DNA of 64,000 nucleotides from Sedimenticola_A sp040506895. GTDB lineage: Bacteria > Pseudomonadota > Gammaproteobacteria > Chromatiales > Chromatiaceae. This document shows positions 43,583 through 52,636 of the stretch, one piece after another. The first letter of the stretch is position 1. The number at the start of each line of letters is the position of its first letter. The stretch is taken from NCBI GenBank assembly GCA_040506895.1, contig JBEVVY010000001.1, positions 930,001-994,000 on the forward strand, read 5' to 3'. Under the pieces are notes generated by a model. That model saw only the letters and a program-made list of their open reading frames with translations. It had not been told where the DNA came from and searched no databases. A program made the translations under genes and the position numbers.

Positions 43583-44494
43583 ATGTATCCCAATGAAACA
43601 CAACTGGAAATCATTAAAAAAATGGCGAACGAGGCATTAATTCTTGAAGTCGGACAATCCGGCTTTGATAAATACGTGATTCAGAATTCCCATCATGTTC
43701 CGGTGCTGGTGGAGTTTATGGCCATATGGTCGCAGCCGTGCGAGTCCATGGCCAATGCCCTGGCCGGTCTAGCGACCGAGTTTGCAGGCCAATTTGTATT
43801 TGCAAAGGTTGACGTGGAAGAGCAGCCGGAGTTGGTGAAACAGTACAGTGTTGAGAATGTTCCAGCGCTGTTTGTTTTCAGCAAGGGGGAAGTGAGCTTC
43901 TCTGAAGAGGGAGAGTTCAGCGAAGACGAACTGAGAATACTGCTGAAGGGCATGGGCATTTACAGCCGATCAGATGAGCTTCGAGAACAGGCCCGGGCCA
44001 AACACATGGTAGGTGAGACCAACGAGGCCATTGTGATGATGTCCCAGGCCATCAAGATGGATCCGACCAACACACGTGTCGCCATGGACATGGTGCAGAT
44101 ATTCATTGATATCGGTGAGATGGAACAGGCCAAGAGTCTGTTCAACAGGTTGCCTGATACCGATAAAGTGAGCGAGATGGGAAAATCACTTGTCGGTCAC
44201 CTGACATTTGCTGACCTGGCGGCTGATACCGATGGGCTGGAGGCGCTTCAACAAAAACTTTCACAAACCCCCGATGACCTTGACGCCCGGTTTGATCTTG
44301 CCATCTGCCAGGTTGCCACTCATGACTATAACAATGCCATAGATCAGCTGTTTACGGTATTGGAAGATTCTCCACACTATAAAGACGGTGCAGCAAAGGA
44401 GATGATCATTACCATTACCAACATGCTTGCACCAAATGATGCAGAACTTGCCGGTCGCTATCGACAACGGCTGGCAAATCTTATGAGTGGCTAG
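43583..44494 (+). CDS. cnoX: thioredoxin-fold co-chaperone of the CnoX (YbbN) type
   Basis: The 303-residue protein has an N-terminal thioredoxin fold (VPVLVEFMAIWSQPCESM, FAKVDVEEQPELVKQYSVENVPALFVF) and a C-terminal TPR-like helical part (EAIVMMSQAIKMDPTN, DDLDARFDLAICQVATHDYN), the layout and length of CnoX. The site reads WSQPC, so the first active-site cysteine is replaced by serine, as in E. coli CnoX (SQHC); it is therefore a holdase rather than a thiol oxidoreductase. The start is uncertain: ATG 43583 and ATG 43622 both lack a clear ribosome-binding site. Confidence 0.8.
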   Translation: MYPNETQLEIIKKMANEALILEVGQSGFDKYVIQNSHHVPVLVEFMAIWSQPCESMANALAGLATEFAGQFVFAKVDVEEQPELVKQYSVENVPALFVFSKGEVSFSEEGEFSEDELRILLKGMGIYSRSDELREQARAKHMVGETNEAIVMMSQAIKMDPTNTRVAMDMVQIFIDIGEMEQAKSLFNRLPDTDKVSEMGKSLVGHLTFADLAADTDGLEALQQKLSQTPDDLDARFDLAICQVATHDYNNAIDQLFTVLEDSPHYKDGAAKEMIITITNMLAPNDAELAGRYRQRLANLMSG

Positions 44495-44742
44495 AGGGTT
44501 TTCGTGTTTTAAGAGATAGTCGATTCAGACCTATTGCAGTGCAATAACCCGGAGACAGTCTGCAGTGACACACACGCTTTATACGATATAACTTCCCCAG
44601 GCTTTCCAGTTCACCATAAAATATGGATTTCATAGGGATATAGCTATATATTAAATTACTAAGCTGTACTTGTGTGACTCCACAGCGACGCCAGGAAATC
44701 ACAAGTCAAGAAAGGAACTGAAGTCTGCAAAGGAAGCGTGGA

Positions 44743-45144
44743 ATGAAGCTCTTCATTAGTCGAGTCCCTGAAAATACAAGTAGCAGTCAGTTAAGGCGGT
44801 TTATTGAAAAAGGTCTAAACAAGGGCATTCGTAAATTACCTGTCTTTTCGTGTGTGTCTGTAAAAAGCTGCAGGGTAGTGCGCCTCGTTGATCAAAGAAC
44901 CGGCGTCCATGAATTACATGGCATTGCGAGTATCGAATCACATAAGTCGATAGATTATGTCACCGGCAGGTTAACCGGTAGAAAGTTGGCAGGAAAACCC
45001 GTTTCAGTGCACGAATACCAGCGTCGCAGATCAGCAAAGGATCGTAGGATTCTGTACATTGATCCAGATACTCTTAACAAGCCGGATTGCAGAGAAAAAG
45101 AGAGGCGGCGTTCAAAAATTTCCGCAAGAACGGAAATCACATAA
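44743..45144 (+). CDS. small RRM-like protein, copy 3
   Basis: A 133-residue protein behind AAAGGAAGCGTGGA. MKLFISRVP (RNP2-like), a cysteine-containing centre (CVSVKSCRVVRLVDQRTGVH), HGIASIES (RNP1-like, about residues 65-72) and VTGRLTGRKLAGKPVSVHEY follow in the same order as copies 1 and 2. The tail is basic (YQRRRSAKDRR, KERRRSK). RNA binding is inferred from the pattern. The following frame at 45151 starts within a few bases. Confidence 0.65.
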   Translation: MKLFISRVPENTSSSQLRRFIEKGLNKGIRKLPVFSCVSVKSCRVVRLVDQRTGVHELHGIASIESHKSIDYVTGRLTGRKLAGKPVSVHEYQRRRSAKDRRILYIDPDTLNKPDCREKERRRSKISARTEIT

Positions 45145-45150
45145 AGCTAA

Positions 45151-45414
45151 GTAAGCAAACTGCTGCATCATATCAACCTGGATCATTCACTCCTGGAAAT
45201 CATCATCAACGACCGGACACGCTATAGTGACACGGTTTTCGACAGCGAAGAGATCGCTCTGATCGCCATGGGTGACATGAAAGACAGTTACCACTACCTT
45301 AAGCTTCGGGAGATTTTGGACCTGAATGTAGACCCCGATGCACTCAACGACTCCCTGCGCGAATACCTGCTGAACAAATACATCACCACTTCGTGTCCTG
45401 AAAAGGATCAGTAG
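45151..45414 (+). pseudogene. open frame without a normal start, possibly 5'-truncated gene
   Basis: Directly behind RRM-like copy 3 an 87-codon frame reads DHSLLEIIINDRTRYSDTVF, then MKDSYHYLKLREILDLNVD and NDSLREYLLNKYI before TAG at 45412-45414. Composition and codon use look like a real helical protein, but there is no ATG, GTG or TTG in the first 40 codons. Either it is the remnant of a longer gene or it uses a rare start. The - strand frame over the same bases is a shadow. No family recognised. Confidence 0.45.
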
Positions 45415-45482
45415 CATCCTTCAGGAGACTCTTCTGGACTACCGCGGTCCTGGGCACTTTCCTGGCTTACCCTCCATAACGC

Positions 45483-45509
45483 AAAAAAATCGCGGTTCGA
45501 AGGCCGCGA
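45483..45509 (-). terminator. rho-independent terminator of the gsp C-D-E-F arm
   Basis: On the - strand TCGCGG/CCGCGA with an 8-base loop (45509 to 45490), followed by seven T (45489-45483). It lies 67 bases after the gspF stop. Confidence 0.85.
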
Positions 45510-45575
45510 CTTGTTCACCTCTCTGTGAAACAGCATCTGGCTATCAGCCGTGCTTGCGATGCTTGCGACCCCTTT

Positions 45576-46799
45576 CTAGCCAGCAAGCTGGTTCATCTCG
45601 AAAATAGGCATCAGTATTGCAATGACAATAGAGAGGACCACGCCACCCATAATGACGATCAACATGGGCTCGAAGATCGCCAGCAGCGCCTCTGCAACGG
45701 ATTGCATCTCACGCTCCTGGTTATCCGCAGCACTCTCCAGCATGGTATCGAGCTGACCGCTCGACTCACCACTGGCGATCAGGTGCACGGTAAGTGGAGG
45801 AAAGAGCTGGCTCTGCTTGAGGGAGTGACTCAGGGTGACACCTTCCCGCACCTTCACCGCAGCCGATTCCACTGCTTTTTTCATCGCCTGGTTCGGCATC
45901 ACTTCACCTGCGATGCGCAGGGCGGTGAGCAGTTCCACCCCGCTACCCGTGAGGATCGCAAGCGTGCGGGTAAAGCGGGCGGAGTTCCCTCCCCGGGCGA
46001 TTCTGCGCACAAGGGGTAGAAAAAGCAGCAGCCTGTGGTAGGCGTACTTGAAACCATCCATCCGGAGGAGAAGACGAAACAGCAACCAGGCAAACATCAT
46101 CCCGGCAACGAGAAACAGGCCGTACTCCCTGAAGAAATCACTGCTGCTGATCAACAGCCTAGTGATGACCGGCAGCTCCTGGCCTAGATTGGAGAAGACC
46201 TGTACGATCTGTGGCACCACGTAAGCCAACAGCCCCACCACCACGAGAAGGGATACCAGGGTGAGCAGCACCGGGTAGATCAATGCCAACTGGATCTTCC
46301 GGGCAACCTTCTCATGCTCCTCCAGGTGCTCGGCCAGCTTGTTCAATACACTGTCGAGCCTGCCGGAACTCTCCCCGGCCGAGACTGTGGCAACGTAGAG
46401 TTTCGGAAACGCATTGGGAAAGCTGCTGAAGGCGCCAGCGAGATCCTGCCCCTCCATGACCCGCCCTTTCACGCCGAGAATGACGCGGCGTGCCGTGCGC
46501 CGCTCGGTCTGTTCCGATACGGCCATAAGCGCCTCGTCCAGCGGCATGCCGGAACGGATCAGGGTGGCGAGCTGTCGTGTGAAGAGGATCAGGTCTCGCA
46601 GTTTCACCCGTGGACCACCAAACAGTGTACCGCCGCCGGCGTCGTTGGATGCCTGGGCTGCCTCCACCGAGACCGGGCTCATTCCCCGATCCCGAAGCAA
46701 CTGCCTTGCATGGCGCAGTGAATCCCCTTCTATGACCCCCTTTCTCTTCCGCCCTTTCCGGTCGAGCGCCCTGTACTCATACGTGGCCATCTGTGTCAC
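45576..46799 (-). CDS. gspF: type II secretion inner-membrane platform protein GspF
   Basis: The 407-residue protein has two GspF repeats, each with a helical domain (FTRQLATLIRSGMPLDEAL and FTRTLAILTGSGVELLTAL) and three membrane helices in all (for example LLTLVSLLVVVGLLAYVVP and MLIVIMGGVVLSIVIAIL near the end). The N-terminus YEYRALDRKGRKRKGVIEGD is typical. It anchors the secretion ATPase GspE and the pseudopilus. It overlaps gspE by four bases and is the last gene of the - strand arm; a terminator follows. Confidence 0.95.
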   Translation of the reverse strand: MTQMATYEYRALDRKGRKRKGVIEGDSLRHARQLLRDRGMSPVSVEAAQASNDAGGGTLFGGPRVKLRDLILFTRQLATLIRSGMPLDEALMAVSEQTERRTARRVILGVKGRVMEGQDLAGAFSSFPNAFPKLYVATVSAGESSGRLDSVLNKLAEHLEEHEKVARKIQLALIYPVLLTLVSLLVVVGLLAYVVPQIVQVFSNLGQELPVITRLLISSSDFFREYGLFLVAGMMFAWLLFRLLLRMDGFKYAYHRLLLFLPLVRRIARGGNSARFTRTLAILTGSGVELLTALRIAGEVMPNQAMKKAVESAAVKVREGVTLSHSLKQSQLFPPLTVHLIASGESSGQLDTMLESAADNQEREMQSVAEALLAIFEPMLIVIMGGVVLSIVIAILMPIFEMNQLAG

Positions 46800-48283
46800 T
46801 CATCCCGCGTGACCCGGATCATCTCTTCGATACCGGTAACACCCTCGAGCACCTTCTCCCTGGCACTTTGCCGGATAGCCGGATATTGGCTGCGCACATA
46901 GCTTTCAAGTTCCTGCTCGGCGCGGTTGTCATGGATCATTCCCTGTGTCCGGTCATCCAGCCCAACCACTTCGAAGATGCCTGCCCTGCCCCGATAACCC
47001 AACTGGTTGCAGGCATCACAGCCGGATGGACGGTAGAGTATCGGGGACGGCGCATCACTATCCAGCCCCAGGAGATGCCTGTCGTTATCCGAAGCGGTAT
47101 AGGCTTCCTTGCAGTCCGGGCAGAGCTTTCTCAGCAGGCGTTGCGCGATAACGCCGATAACACTGGAGGAGAGAAGGAACGGTTCGACGCCCATATCACG
47201 CAGGCGGGTAATCGCCCCCACCGCCGTATTGGTGTGCAGGGTCGACAACACCAGGTGCCCGGTCAGGCTCGCCTGCACTGCGATCTCGGCCGTCTCCAGG
47301 TCGCGGATCTCGCCCACCATCACCACGTCCGGATCCTGTCGCAGAATGGCCCGCAATCCGCGGGCAAAGCTCATGTCGATCTTGCTGTTGACCTGGGTCT
47401 GCCCGATACCGTCCATGTAGTACTCGATCGGATCCTCCACGGTGATGATGTTTCGGCTCCGTTCGTTGAGCTGGCTCAGCGCGGCATACAGGGTGGTTGT
47501 CTTGCCGGACCCCGTCGGCCCGGTCACCAGGATGATACCGTGAGGCCTGCTCACCAGTGACCTCATCACCTTGAGCTCCCCCTCTGAAAGACCCAGTTGG
47601 GCCAGGTCGAGCCGCCCTGCCTGCTTGTCCAGAAGCCTGAGGACCACACGTTCACCGTGCCCCGAGGGCAGTGTGGAGACGCGGGCATCCACTGCCCGAC
47701 CTCCAATACGCAGCGAGATACGGCCATCCTGGGGCAGACGCTTCTCCGAGATATCCAGCCTGGCCATCACCTTGATGCGGGATATCAGCATCGGTGCAAG
47801 GGCACGCTGGGGATTCAGGACATCCCTGAGCACACCATCCACCCGAAAACGCACAACCAGGCGGTCTTCGTATGGCTCGATATGGATATCCGATGCCCCC
47901 TCCTTCACCGCCTCCGCAAGCAGTGCATTGATCAGCCGTATGATGGGCGCATCGTCTGCAGTTTCCAGCAGGTCTTCAGGTTCAGGCAGGTGCTGGGCAA
48001 TCTCATCGAAGTCGATATCATCACTTATGGTAGCCGCCACATCCTGTGCGGCAGCCGCATCCTGTTCATAGGCCCTCTGCAGCAGTTGCTCGAAACGGGA
48101 CCTTGCAACCTCGACAAACTCCACCGGAGTGCCAAGGTATCGCCTCACCTCCATCAATGCCGATACCGGGGTATCGTTGGTGCAGGAGACCATGCAACCT
48201 TTTTCACTGGCCCCATCAACGACCAGCTCATACCGCTTGGCAAAGCTGTAGGGAATCGTCCTGGCAGAGCGCGTGTCCGGCAT
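46796..48283 (-). CDS. gspE: type II secretion ATPase GspE
   Basis: From ATG 48283 (behind GGGGGGTG) the protein has 495 residues. Motifs: ASDIHIEPYEDRLVVRFRVDG, Walker A GPTGSGKTTTLYAAL, Asp box ITVEDPIEYYMDGIGQTQVN, Walker B AILRQDPDVVMVGEIRD, His box TGHLVLSTLHTNTAVG and the zinc tetracysteine region (CPDC and later CDAC). It drives pseudopilus assembly from the cytoplasm. An upstream ATG (48301) overlaps gspD and is also possible. Confidence 0.96.
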   Translation of the reverse strand: MPDTRSARTIPYSFAKRYELVVDGASEKGCMVSCTNDTPVSALMEVRRYLGTPVEFVEVARSRFEQLLQRAYEQDAAAAQDVAATISDDIDFDEIAQHLPEPEDLLETADDAPIIRLINALLAEAVKEGASDIHIEPYEDRLVVRFRVDGVLRDVLNPQRALAPMLISRIKVMARLDISEKRLPQDGRISLRIGGRAVDARVSTLPSGHGERVVLRLLDKQAGRLDLAQLGLSEGELKVMRSLVSRPHGIILVTGPTGSGKTTTLYAALSQLNERSRNIITVEDPIEYYMDGIGQTQVNSKIDMSFARGLRAILRQDPDVVMVGEIRDLETAEIAVQASLTGHLVLSTLHTNTAVGAITRLRDMGVEPFLLSSSVIGVIAQRLLRKLCPDCKEAYTASDNDRHLLGLDSDAPSPILYRPSGCDACNQLGYRGRAGIFEVVGLDDRTQGMIHDNRAEQELESYVRSQYPAIRQSAREKVLEGVTGIEEMIRVTRDE

Positions 48284-48287
48284 GGCA

Positions 48288-50360
48288 TCACCCCCCTGCA
48301 TTCAGCATCTCGAAGATCTCCCTCGCAGTCGGGCCGGACCTGGGGGGCTTCGACTTGGGAGCCGTGGCTGCCCTGTCGTTGGAGCCACCGGATCCGGTAT
48401 CTGCGGTTGTATCTTCGCGCTTTGTATCTATCTGCAGAAAGCTGTGACCATTGGGCATGTGCGAAACAGACGCCCCGGCCTTGATTTCTGGTAGAACAGG
48501 CGGCTCTTCACCTTGCATCAGCGGAACACCCTCCTTTTTAGCCTCGCTCTGCAGGCTACGGATATGGGTATATCGCCTGGCTGCGAGTTCGCTACTTCTC
48601 TTCTGATCCCTGATAATCTGTGGACGCAGAAAAACCATCAGGTTCTTCTTCTCCAGTGCACTACGCTGGTTTTTGAAGAGTGTACCCAGCATGGGGATAT
48701 CACCCAGTACTGGGACTTTCGATTCGTTATCTGTGAGCGAATCCTCCATCAGGCCACCGAGCACCACGACCTCCTCGTTATCCACCAGGATGGTGGTTTC
48801 GATAAGACGCTTGTTGGTGACAAGCCCATCCACTGTCGAACTGCTGTCGACACTGGAGATCTCCTGCTCGATCTTGAGTTTGACGGTCTCGCCTTCACTG
48901 ATGTGAGGTGTCACCTTGAGTTTCACCCCCACATCGTGCCGCTCGATGGTCTGAAACGGATTGGTGGCTCCTGCCGCATCGTTGATGTACTGGCCGGTGA
49001 CAAAGGGCACATTCTGGCCGACATGGATCGAAGCCTCTTCGTTATCCAGCGTTACAAGCGAGGGCGTGGAGAGGATATTGGCATCGCTGCTACCCGAGAA
49101 TGCCTTGAGCAGAAGCCGCAGATCACCCCCCCTGAAATAGCCGAGACTGAACCCGCTGCCGATGGTGGTCGGGTAACCATTGATCAACGAGCCCACCCCC
49201 GACGCGAGGGGCAGACTGGTGCCACCGCCAAAACCGTTTCCGGGCATCCCGGACTCCCACTCCACGCCAAACTCGACGGACTTGTCGTAACGCAACTCCG
49301 CAATGATCGCCTCGATCAGCACCTGGGCACGCCTCACGTCGAGGTCGCTCACCACTGACTTCAGGGATCGCATCAGAAAGGGCGGTGCGGTGATCACCAG
49401 CGAGTTGGTCGCTTCATCCGCCTGGATATCGAAGCGCCCCCCTGCCCCGGCCAGGCGGTTACTGCCTTTACCGACATCGGATTTGAGCTGTTGATCTCCA
49501 ACACCGCGCAGCACATCCAGCAGCTTCTTGGCATCGGCAAAACGAAGCGGGACAACCTCTGTGTCACCCTCATTGGACACCTCTCTGTCCAGTTGGGCGA
49601 TAAGCAGTCGGATACTGCTGCGCCAACCGGAATCACCACCCAGAATCAGACTATTGGTGCGCACATCCGCAATCAAGGTATTGTCGACGGGTGCCTTGCC
49701 AGACTTAGCCGTTGATTTCTTCACAAGTGAAGCGAGGGTCTCAGCCAACTCAGACGCCTGCGAGTGACGTAGGGGGATGATGTCAACGTCAAGATCGCTC
49801 GGTCGATCCATGCGTTTGGCAATCTCAGCTACACGGTTCACATTGGCTGCGCTATCAGCCACCACCAGCGTGTTACTGACGGGATGGGCTGCAAGATGGG
49901 CCTGCTGGGGAAGCAGCGGACGGAGTATCGGCACCATCTGTACCGCATCGGCGTGATGGATTTTTATCACCCGGGTCACGAGCTTATCCCCGTTGCCCGT
50001 CACCCTGGCGGATACGAGCGGCGCGCTGTCTTTCGAGGCATAAGCCTGTGGCAGGATCTTGATCGCCTCACCGCTGGGCACGACTGCATAACCGTGCACC
50101 TTGAGCACAGAGACGAAAATCTCGTAGATGCTGTCTGGCGCCACGGGTGCTGCCGACACCACGGTCACATTACCTTTCACCCTCGGATCGATGATAAAGG
50201 TCTTTCCCGTTATCTCCGAGACAGTGGATATGAAGGCCCTGATATCCGCATTGTTCAGATTCAGGGTCATCGTCTGGGATTCAGCTGATTTCTCAGCTGA
50301 CAGTTGTGGCGAGCAGAGCATCAGGGATAAGAGAAGAGATGTGATTAGATATCTGAACAT
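48288..50360 (-). CDS. gspD: type II secretion outer-membrane secretin GspD
   Basis: The 690-residue protein has a signal peptide (LITSLLLSLMLCSPQLSA), N0 domain (LNLNNADIRAFISTVSEIT), repeated N1-N3 domains (VIKIHHADAVQMVPILRPLL, VDIIPLRHSQASELAETLAS, VVPLRFADAKKLLDVLRGV) and the secretin core (VEWESGMPGNGFGGG, ILSTPSLVTLDNEEASIHVG, VPVLGDIPMLGTLFKNQ). The C-terminal tail is about 90 residues and serine/proline-rich, where a pilotin might bind. It forms the outer-membrane gate. It follows gspC after 147 bases. Confidence 0.96.
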   Translation of the reverse strand: MFRYLITSLLLSLMLCSPQLSAEKSAESQTMTLNLNNADIRAFISTVSEITGKTFIIDPRVKGNVTVVSAAPVAPDSIYEIFVSVLKVHGYAVVPSGEAIKILPQAYASKDSAPLVSARVTGNGDKLVTRVIKIHHADAVQMVPILRPLLPQQAHLAAHPVSNTLVVADSAANVNRVAEIAKRMDRPSDLDVDIIPLRHSQASELAETLASLVKKSTAKSGKAPVDNTLIADVRTNSLILGGDSGWRSSIRLLIAQLDREVSNEGDTEVVPLRFADAKKLLDVLRGVGDQQLKSDVGKGSNRLAGAGGRFDIQADEATNSLVITAPPFLMRSLKSVVSDLDVRRAQVLIEAIIAELRYDKSVEFGVEWESGMPGNGFGGGTSLPLASGVGSLINGYPTTIGSGFSLGYFRGGDLRLLLKAFSGSSDANILSTPSLVTLDNEEASIHVGQNVPFVTGQYINDAAGATNPFQTIERHDVGVKLKVTPHISEGETVKLKIEQEISSVDSSSTVDGLVTNKRLIETTILVDNEEVVVLGGLMEDSLTDNESKVPVLGDIPMLGTLFKNQRSALEKKNLMVFLRPQIIRDQKRSSELAARRYTHIRSLQSEAKKEGVPLMQGEEPPVLPEIKAGASVSHMPNGHSFLQIDTKREDTTADTGSGGSNDRAATAPKSKPPRSGPTAREIFEMLNAGG

Positions 50361-50507
50361 AATGACTTTTCGAATTGTCAGGGCCGTGGAAGCTGCGGTG
50401 TGTATGGAATCAGTCGGTAATAGGAACGGGGGGTCTCATGAATCGGACATAGCCAATCTTTTCTCACCCACCGGACGTTCTCTATTCTCAGCACCCATAC
50501 CTTTACC

Positions 50508-51038
50508 TCACTGCTTCCTCGTTACTGTTTTTCTGATGGCATGGTCCCCCAGTGTCTGTTTTTTAATGGAGAGCGACTCATAGCGCCCGTTGCGCCGGAG
50601 TGTCACCTTGCCTGACCCAATCGCTTCGAGGACAGCATTTCCGGGCAGCCGATCCCCTGGACGGTAGCTCTTCTGATCCCCTCCCCTCTCTGAAATGATG
50701 GCCCAGCCGGCGGAACCGTTCTTATCCGCAAAGATACCGAGCAACTCCAGGTTCAGCCGGGTCTCCGGGGCTGAGACAACCCTCTTCTCAGGGGTGTTCG
50801 CTTGAACTTGTGATATTCCGAACAGATGCCATCCGGAAAGCTCAGCATAGTTCGGAGCCCGCTCCCGGGAAGCCGCCCGGGTTGACCGGACAGTCACGAC
50901 CTGTTGACCTGCAGTTGCGCTCTGCCCCTTGTCGTAAAGCATCACACCCGCCCGATAACCGGCCATAAGAAGTAGAGCGGTTGCTCCCAACAGGGCCATC
51001 GGTAGCAACAATCTGTCGAATGAAATCCCGGCGTTCAC
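50508..51038 (-). CDS. gspC: type II secretion protein GspC
   Basis: The 176-residue protein has a short cytoplasmic start, one membrane helix (LLLPMALLGATALLLMAGY, about 10-28) and a periplasmic HR domain (WHLFGISQVQA, then LNLELLGIFADKNGSAGWAI and KSYRPGDRLPGNAVLEAIGS). It links the inner-membrane platform to the secretin. It lacks a C-terminal PDZ domain, so it is of the short GspC type. It is the first gene of the - strand arm, divergent from gspG with 222 bases between, where the promoters of both arms should lie. Confidence 0.88.
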   Translation of the reverse strand: MNAGISFDRLLLPMALLGATALLLMAGYRAGVMLYDKGQSATAGQQVVTVRSTRAASRERAPNYAELSGWHLFGISQVQANTPEKRVVSAPETRLNLELLGIFADKNGSAGWAIISERGGDQKSYRPGDRLPGNAVLEAIGSGKVTLRRNGRYESLSIKKQTLGDHAIRKTVTRKQ

Positions 51039-51260
51039 AAATAATCCCTTAAATGGATTTTCGGCTATGGAGCATTTTAGGAATAAAAGTTATATTACAT
51101 CATATAATCATTCCAAAACAACGCGCGGGCAGATAAACCTTCGAGACCCGTCATCGCGAAGCCACCGGCCTGACACATTGTGTCCTGCGCCCGATGGCCG
51201 CCCCGGAACCAGCCAGGGAAAATATCGACAGTTTTTTAACATGAGGTTCAGGAGTTTGTT

Positions 51261-51722
51261 GTGCAGATCGTAAGCGTGGAGACCAGGGGCTTTGGCAAGG
51301 GAAAAAATGAGGGTTTTACACTTATTGAGATCATGGTCGTGGTGGTGATCCTGAGCATTCTGGCCGCCATCGTGGTACCCAATATCATGAGCCGTCCGGA
51401 CGAGGCGAGAGTCTCGAGGGTGCAACAGGATATCCGCACCCTGGAAGCGGCGCTGAATCTCTTCCGCCTGGACAACTTCGACTACCCCTCCACCGAGCAG
51501 GGGCTCGAGTCCTTGGTCGAGAGGCCCGCTGACCTGGCGTCAGGTGCCAGGTGGAAAGAGGGTGGTTATATCGAGAGGGTCCCCAAGGATCCCTGGGGCA
51601 ATACCTACCTCTACCTTCAACCCGGCTCCCATGGTGATTACGACCTCTACTCCCTGGGTGCTGACGGAGTGGGCGGCGGAACCGGTGTCAATGCCGATAT
51701 CGGCAGCTGGAATATCGAGTAG
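51261..51722 (+). CDS. gspG: major pseudopilin GspG
   Basis: The 153-residue protein starts with GTG at 51261 (AGGAG six bases before). Prepilin peptidase site KNEG/FTLIEIM with the conserved Glu5, membrane helix VVVILSILAAIVVPNIM, and the calcium-loop region of the major pseudopilin near the C-terminus (DPWGNTYLYLQPG, YDLYSLGADGVGGG). It is the main subunit of the pseudopilus and the first gene of the + strand arm. The prepilin peptidase (GspO/PilD) is not in the window. Confidence 0.95.
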   Translation: MQIVSVETRGFGKGKNEGFTLIEIMVVVVILSILAAIVVPNIMSRPDEARVSRVQQDIRTLEAALNLFRLDNFDYPSTEQGLESLVERPADLASGARWKEGGYIERVPKDPWGNTYLYLQPGSHGDYDLYSLGADGVGGGTGVNADIGSWNIE

Positions 51723-51728
51723 ATCGCA

Positions 51729-52265
51729 TTGCAGGATGTGAACAGGATACCCCTCACCCAAACCGGTTATACCCTGCTGGAACTGCTGGTCGTAGTCCTC
51801 ATCATTGGCCTGATCAGCGGTCTCGCCACGCTCTCTGTCGGTAGTGTCGGCAATGACCGGCGACTGAAGACAGAGGCCCAGCGTATCGTCAACCGGTTCT
51901 CCCTGGCCATGCAGGAGTCGATACTGCAGGGGCGTCCCGTGGGTGTAACACTGCATCCCACAGGTTACGGTTTCCTGGTCGCTTTGCATGATGGCTGGGT
52001 AGCACCGGATGCCGATTTCTCCCCCAGGAAAGGTGCCCTGCCCGAAACATGGCGATTGGTTCAGCTGACAGGGGAAGACACAGATCGCTATCTCAATGAT
52101 TCGAAACAGGATAACCGGCCGGTACCGGACCTCCTCTTTCTTCCCACCGGGGAGATCTCACCATTCGAACTCCTGCTTCATGATCCCAATGCCGAATCCC
52201 ATATCAGGATAACAGGCCTCGCTAGCGGCCAGATAAATTTTGAAACAGTCAGGGGTGGGCTTTGA
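51729..52265 (+). CDS. gspH: minor pseudopilin GspH
   Basis: The 178-residue protein has a prepilin site TQTG/YTLLELL, with tyrosine where phenylalanine is usual after the cleavage glycine, then the membrane helix VVVLIIGLISGLATLSVG and a beta-rich periplasmic domain (FSLAMQESILQGRPVGVTLH). Start is TTG 51729 or GTG 51738. It overlaps gspI by four bases. It belongs to the tip complex of the pseudopilus. Confidence 0.88.
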   Translation: MQDVNRIPLTQTGYTLLELLVVVLIIGLISGLATLSVGSVGNDRRLKTEAQRIVNRFSLAMQESILQGRPVGVTLHPTGYGFLVALHDGWVAPDADFSPRKGALPETWRLVQLTGEDTDRYLNDSKQDNRPVPDLLFLPTGEISPFELLLHDPNAESHIRITGLASGQINFETVRGGL

Positions 52266-52636
52266 ACGCAGACAGGAGCAAAGGCTTTACCCTGCTCGAG
52301 GTATTGGTGGCGCTCGCTGTAGTGGTGATCTCGATGAGTGCCCTGGTGAAGAGCGCCGGGGAAAATGCCGCCAACCAGGCCTACCTGGAGTCACGCACCT
52401 TTGCCAGCTGGCTGGCAGCGAACCGCCTGAATCTGCTCCAGCTCGGAGAGTCAGCCGCTATACCTGGCAGCCAGGAGGGCGAGGAGATCCTCGCCAGCAG
52501 AGAGTGGCACTGGCGGCTGAAGACGAGTACAACCGGTGATCAGCACGTGCTGCGCGCTGAAATCGAAGTCAGCCCTGCGGAGTACCCGCAATCCGTCGAG
52601 GCCCGCATGATTGGATTTATCGGGGTCGAACAGTGA
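52262..52636 (+). CDS. gspI: minor pseudopilin GspI
   Basis: The 124-residue protein starts with TTG at 52262. Prepilin site RSKG/FTLLEVLVAL, helix VAVVVISMSALVKSAG and the short GspI domain with RTFASWLAANRLNLLQL and later EWHWRLK. It nucleates the pseudopilus tip with GspJ and GspK. Four-base overlaps on both sides. Confidence 0.93.
   Translation: MNADRSKGFTLLEVLVALAVVVISMSALVKSAGENAANQAYLESRTFASWLAANRLNLLQLGESAAIPGSQEGEEILASREWHWRLKTSTTGDQHVLRAEIEVSPAEYPQSVEARMIGFIGVEQ

Noticed and set aside
34609..45414. Integrase-type genomic island with attachment repeats at tRNA-Glu
   Set aside because: No integrase gene and no second copy of the tRNA 3' end could be seen in the window.
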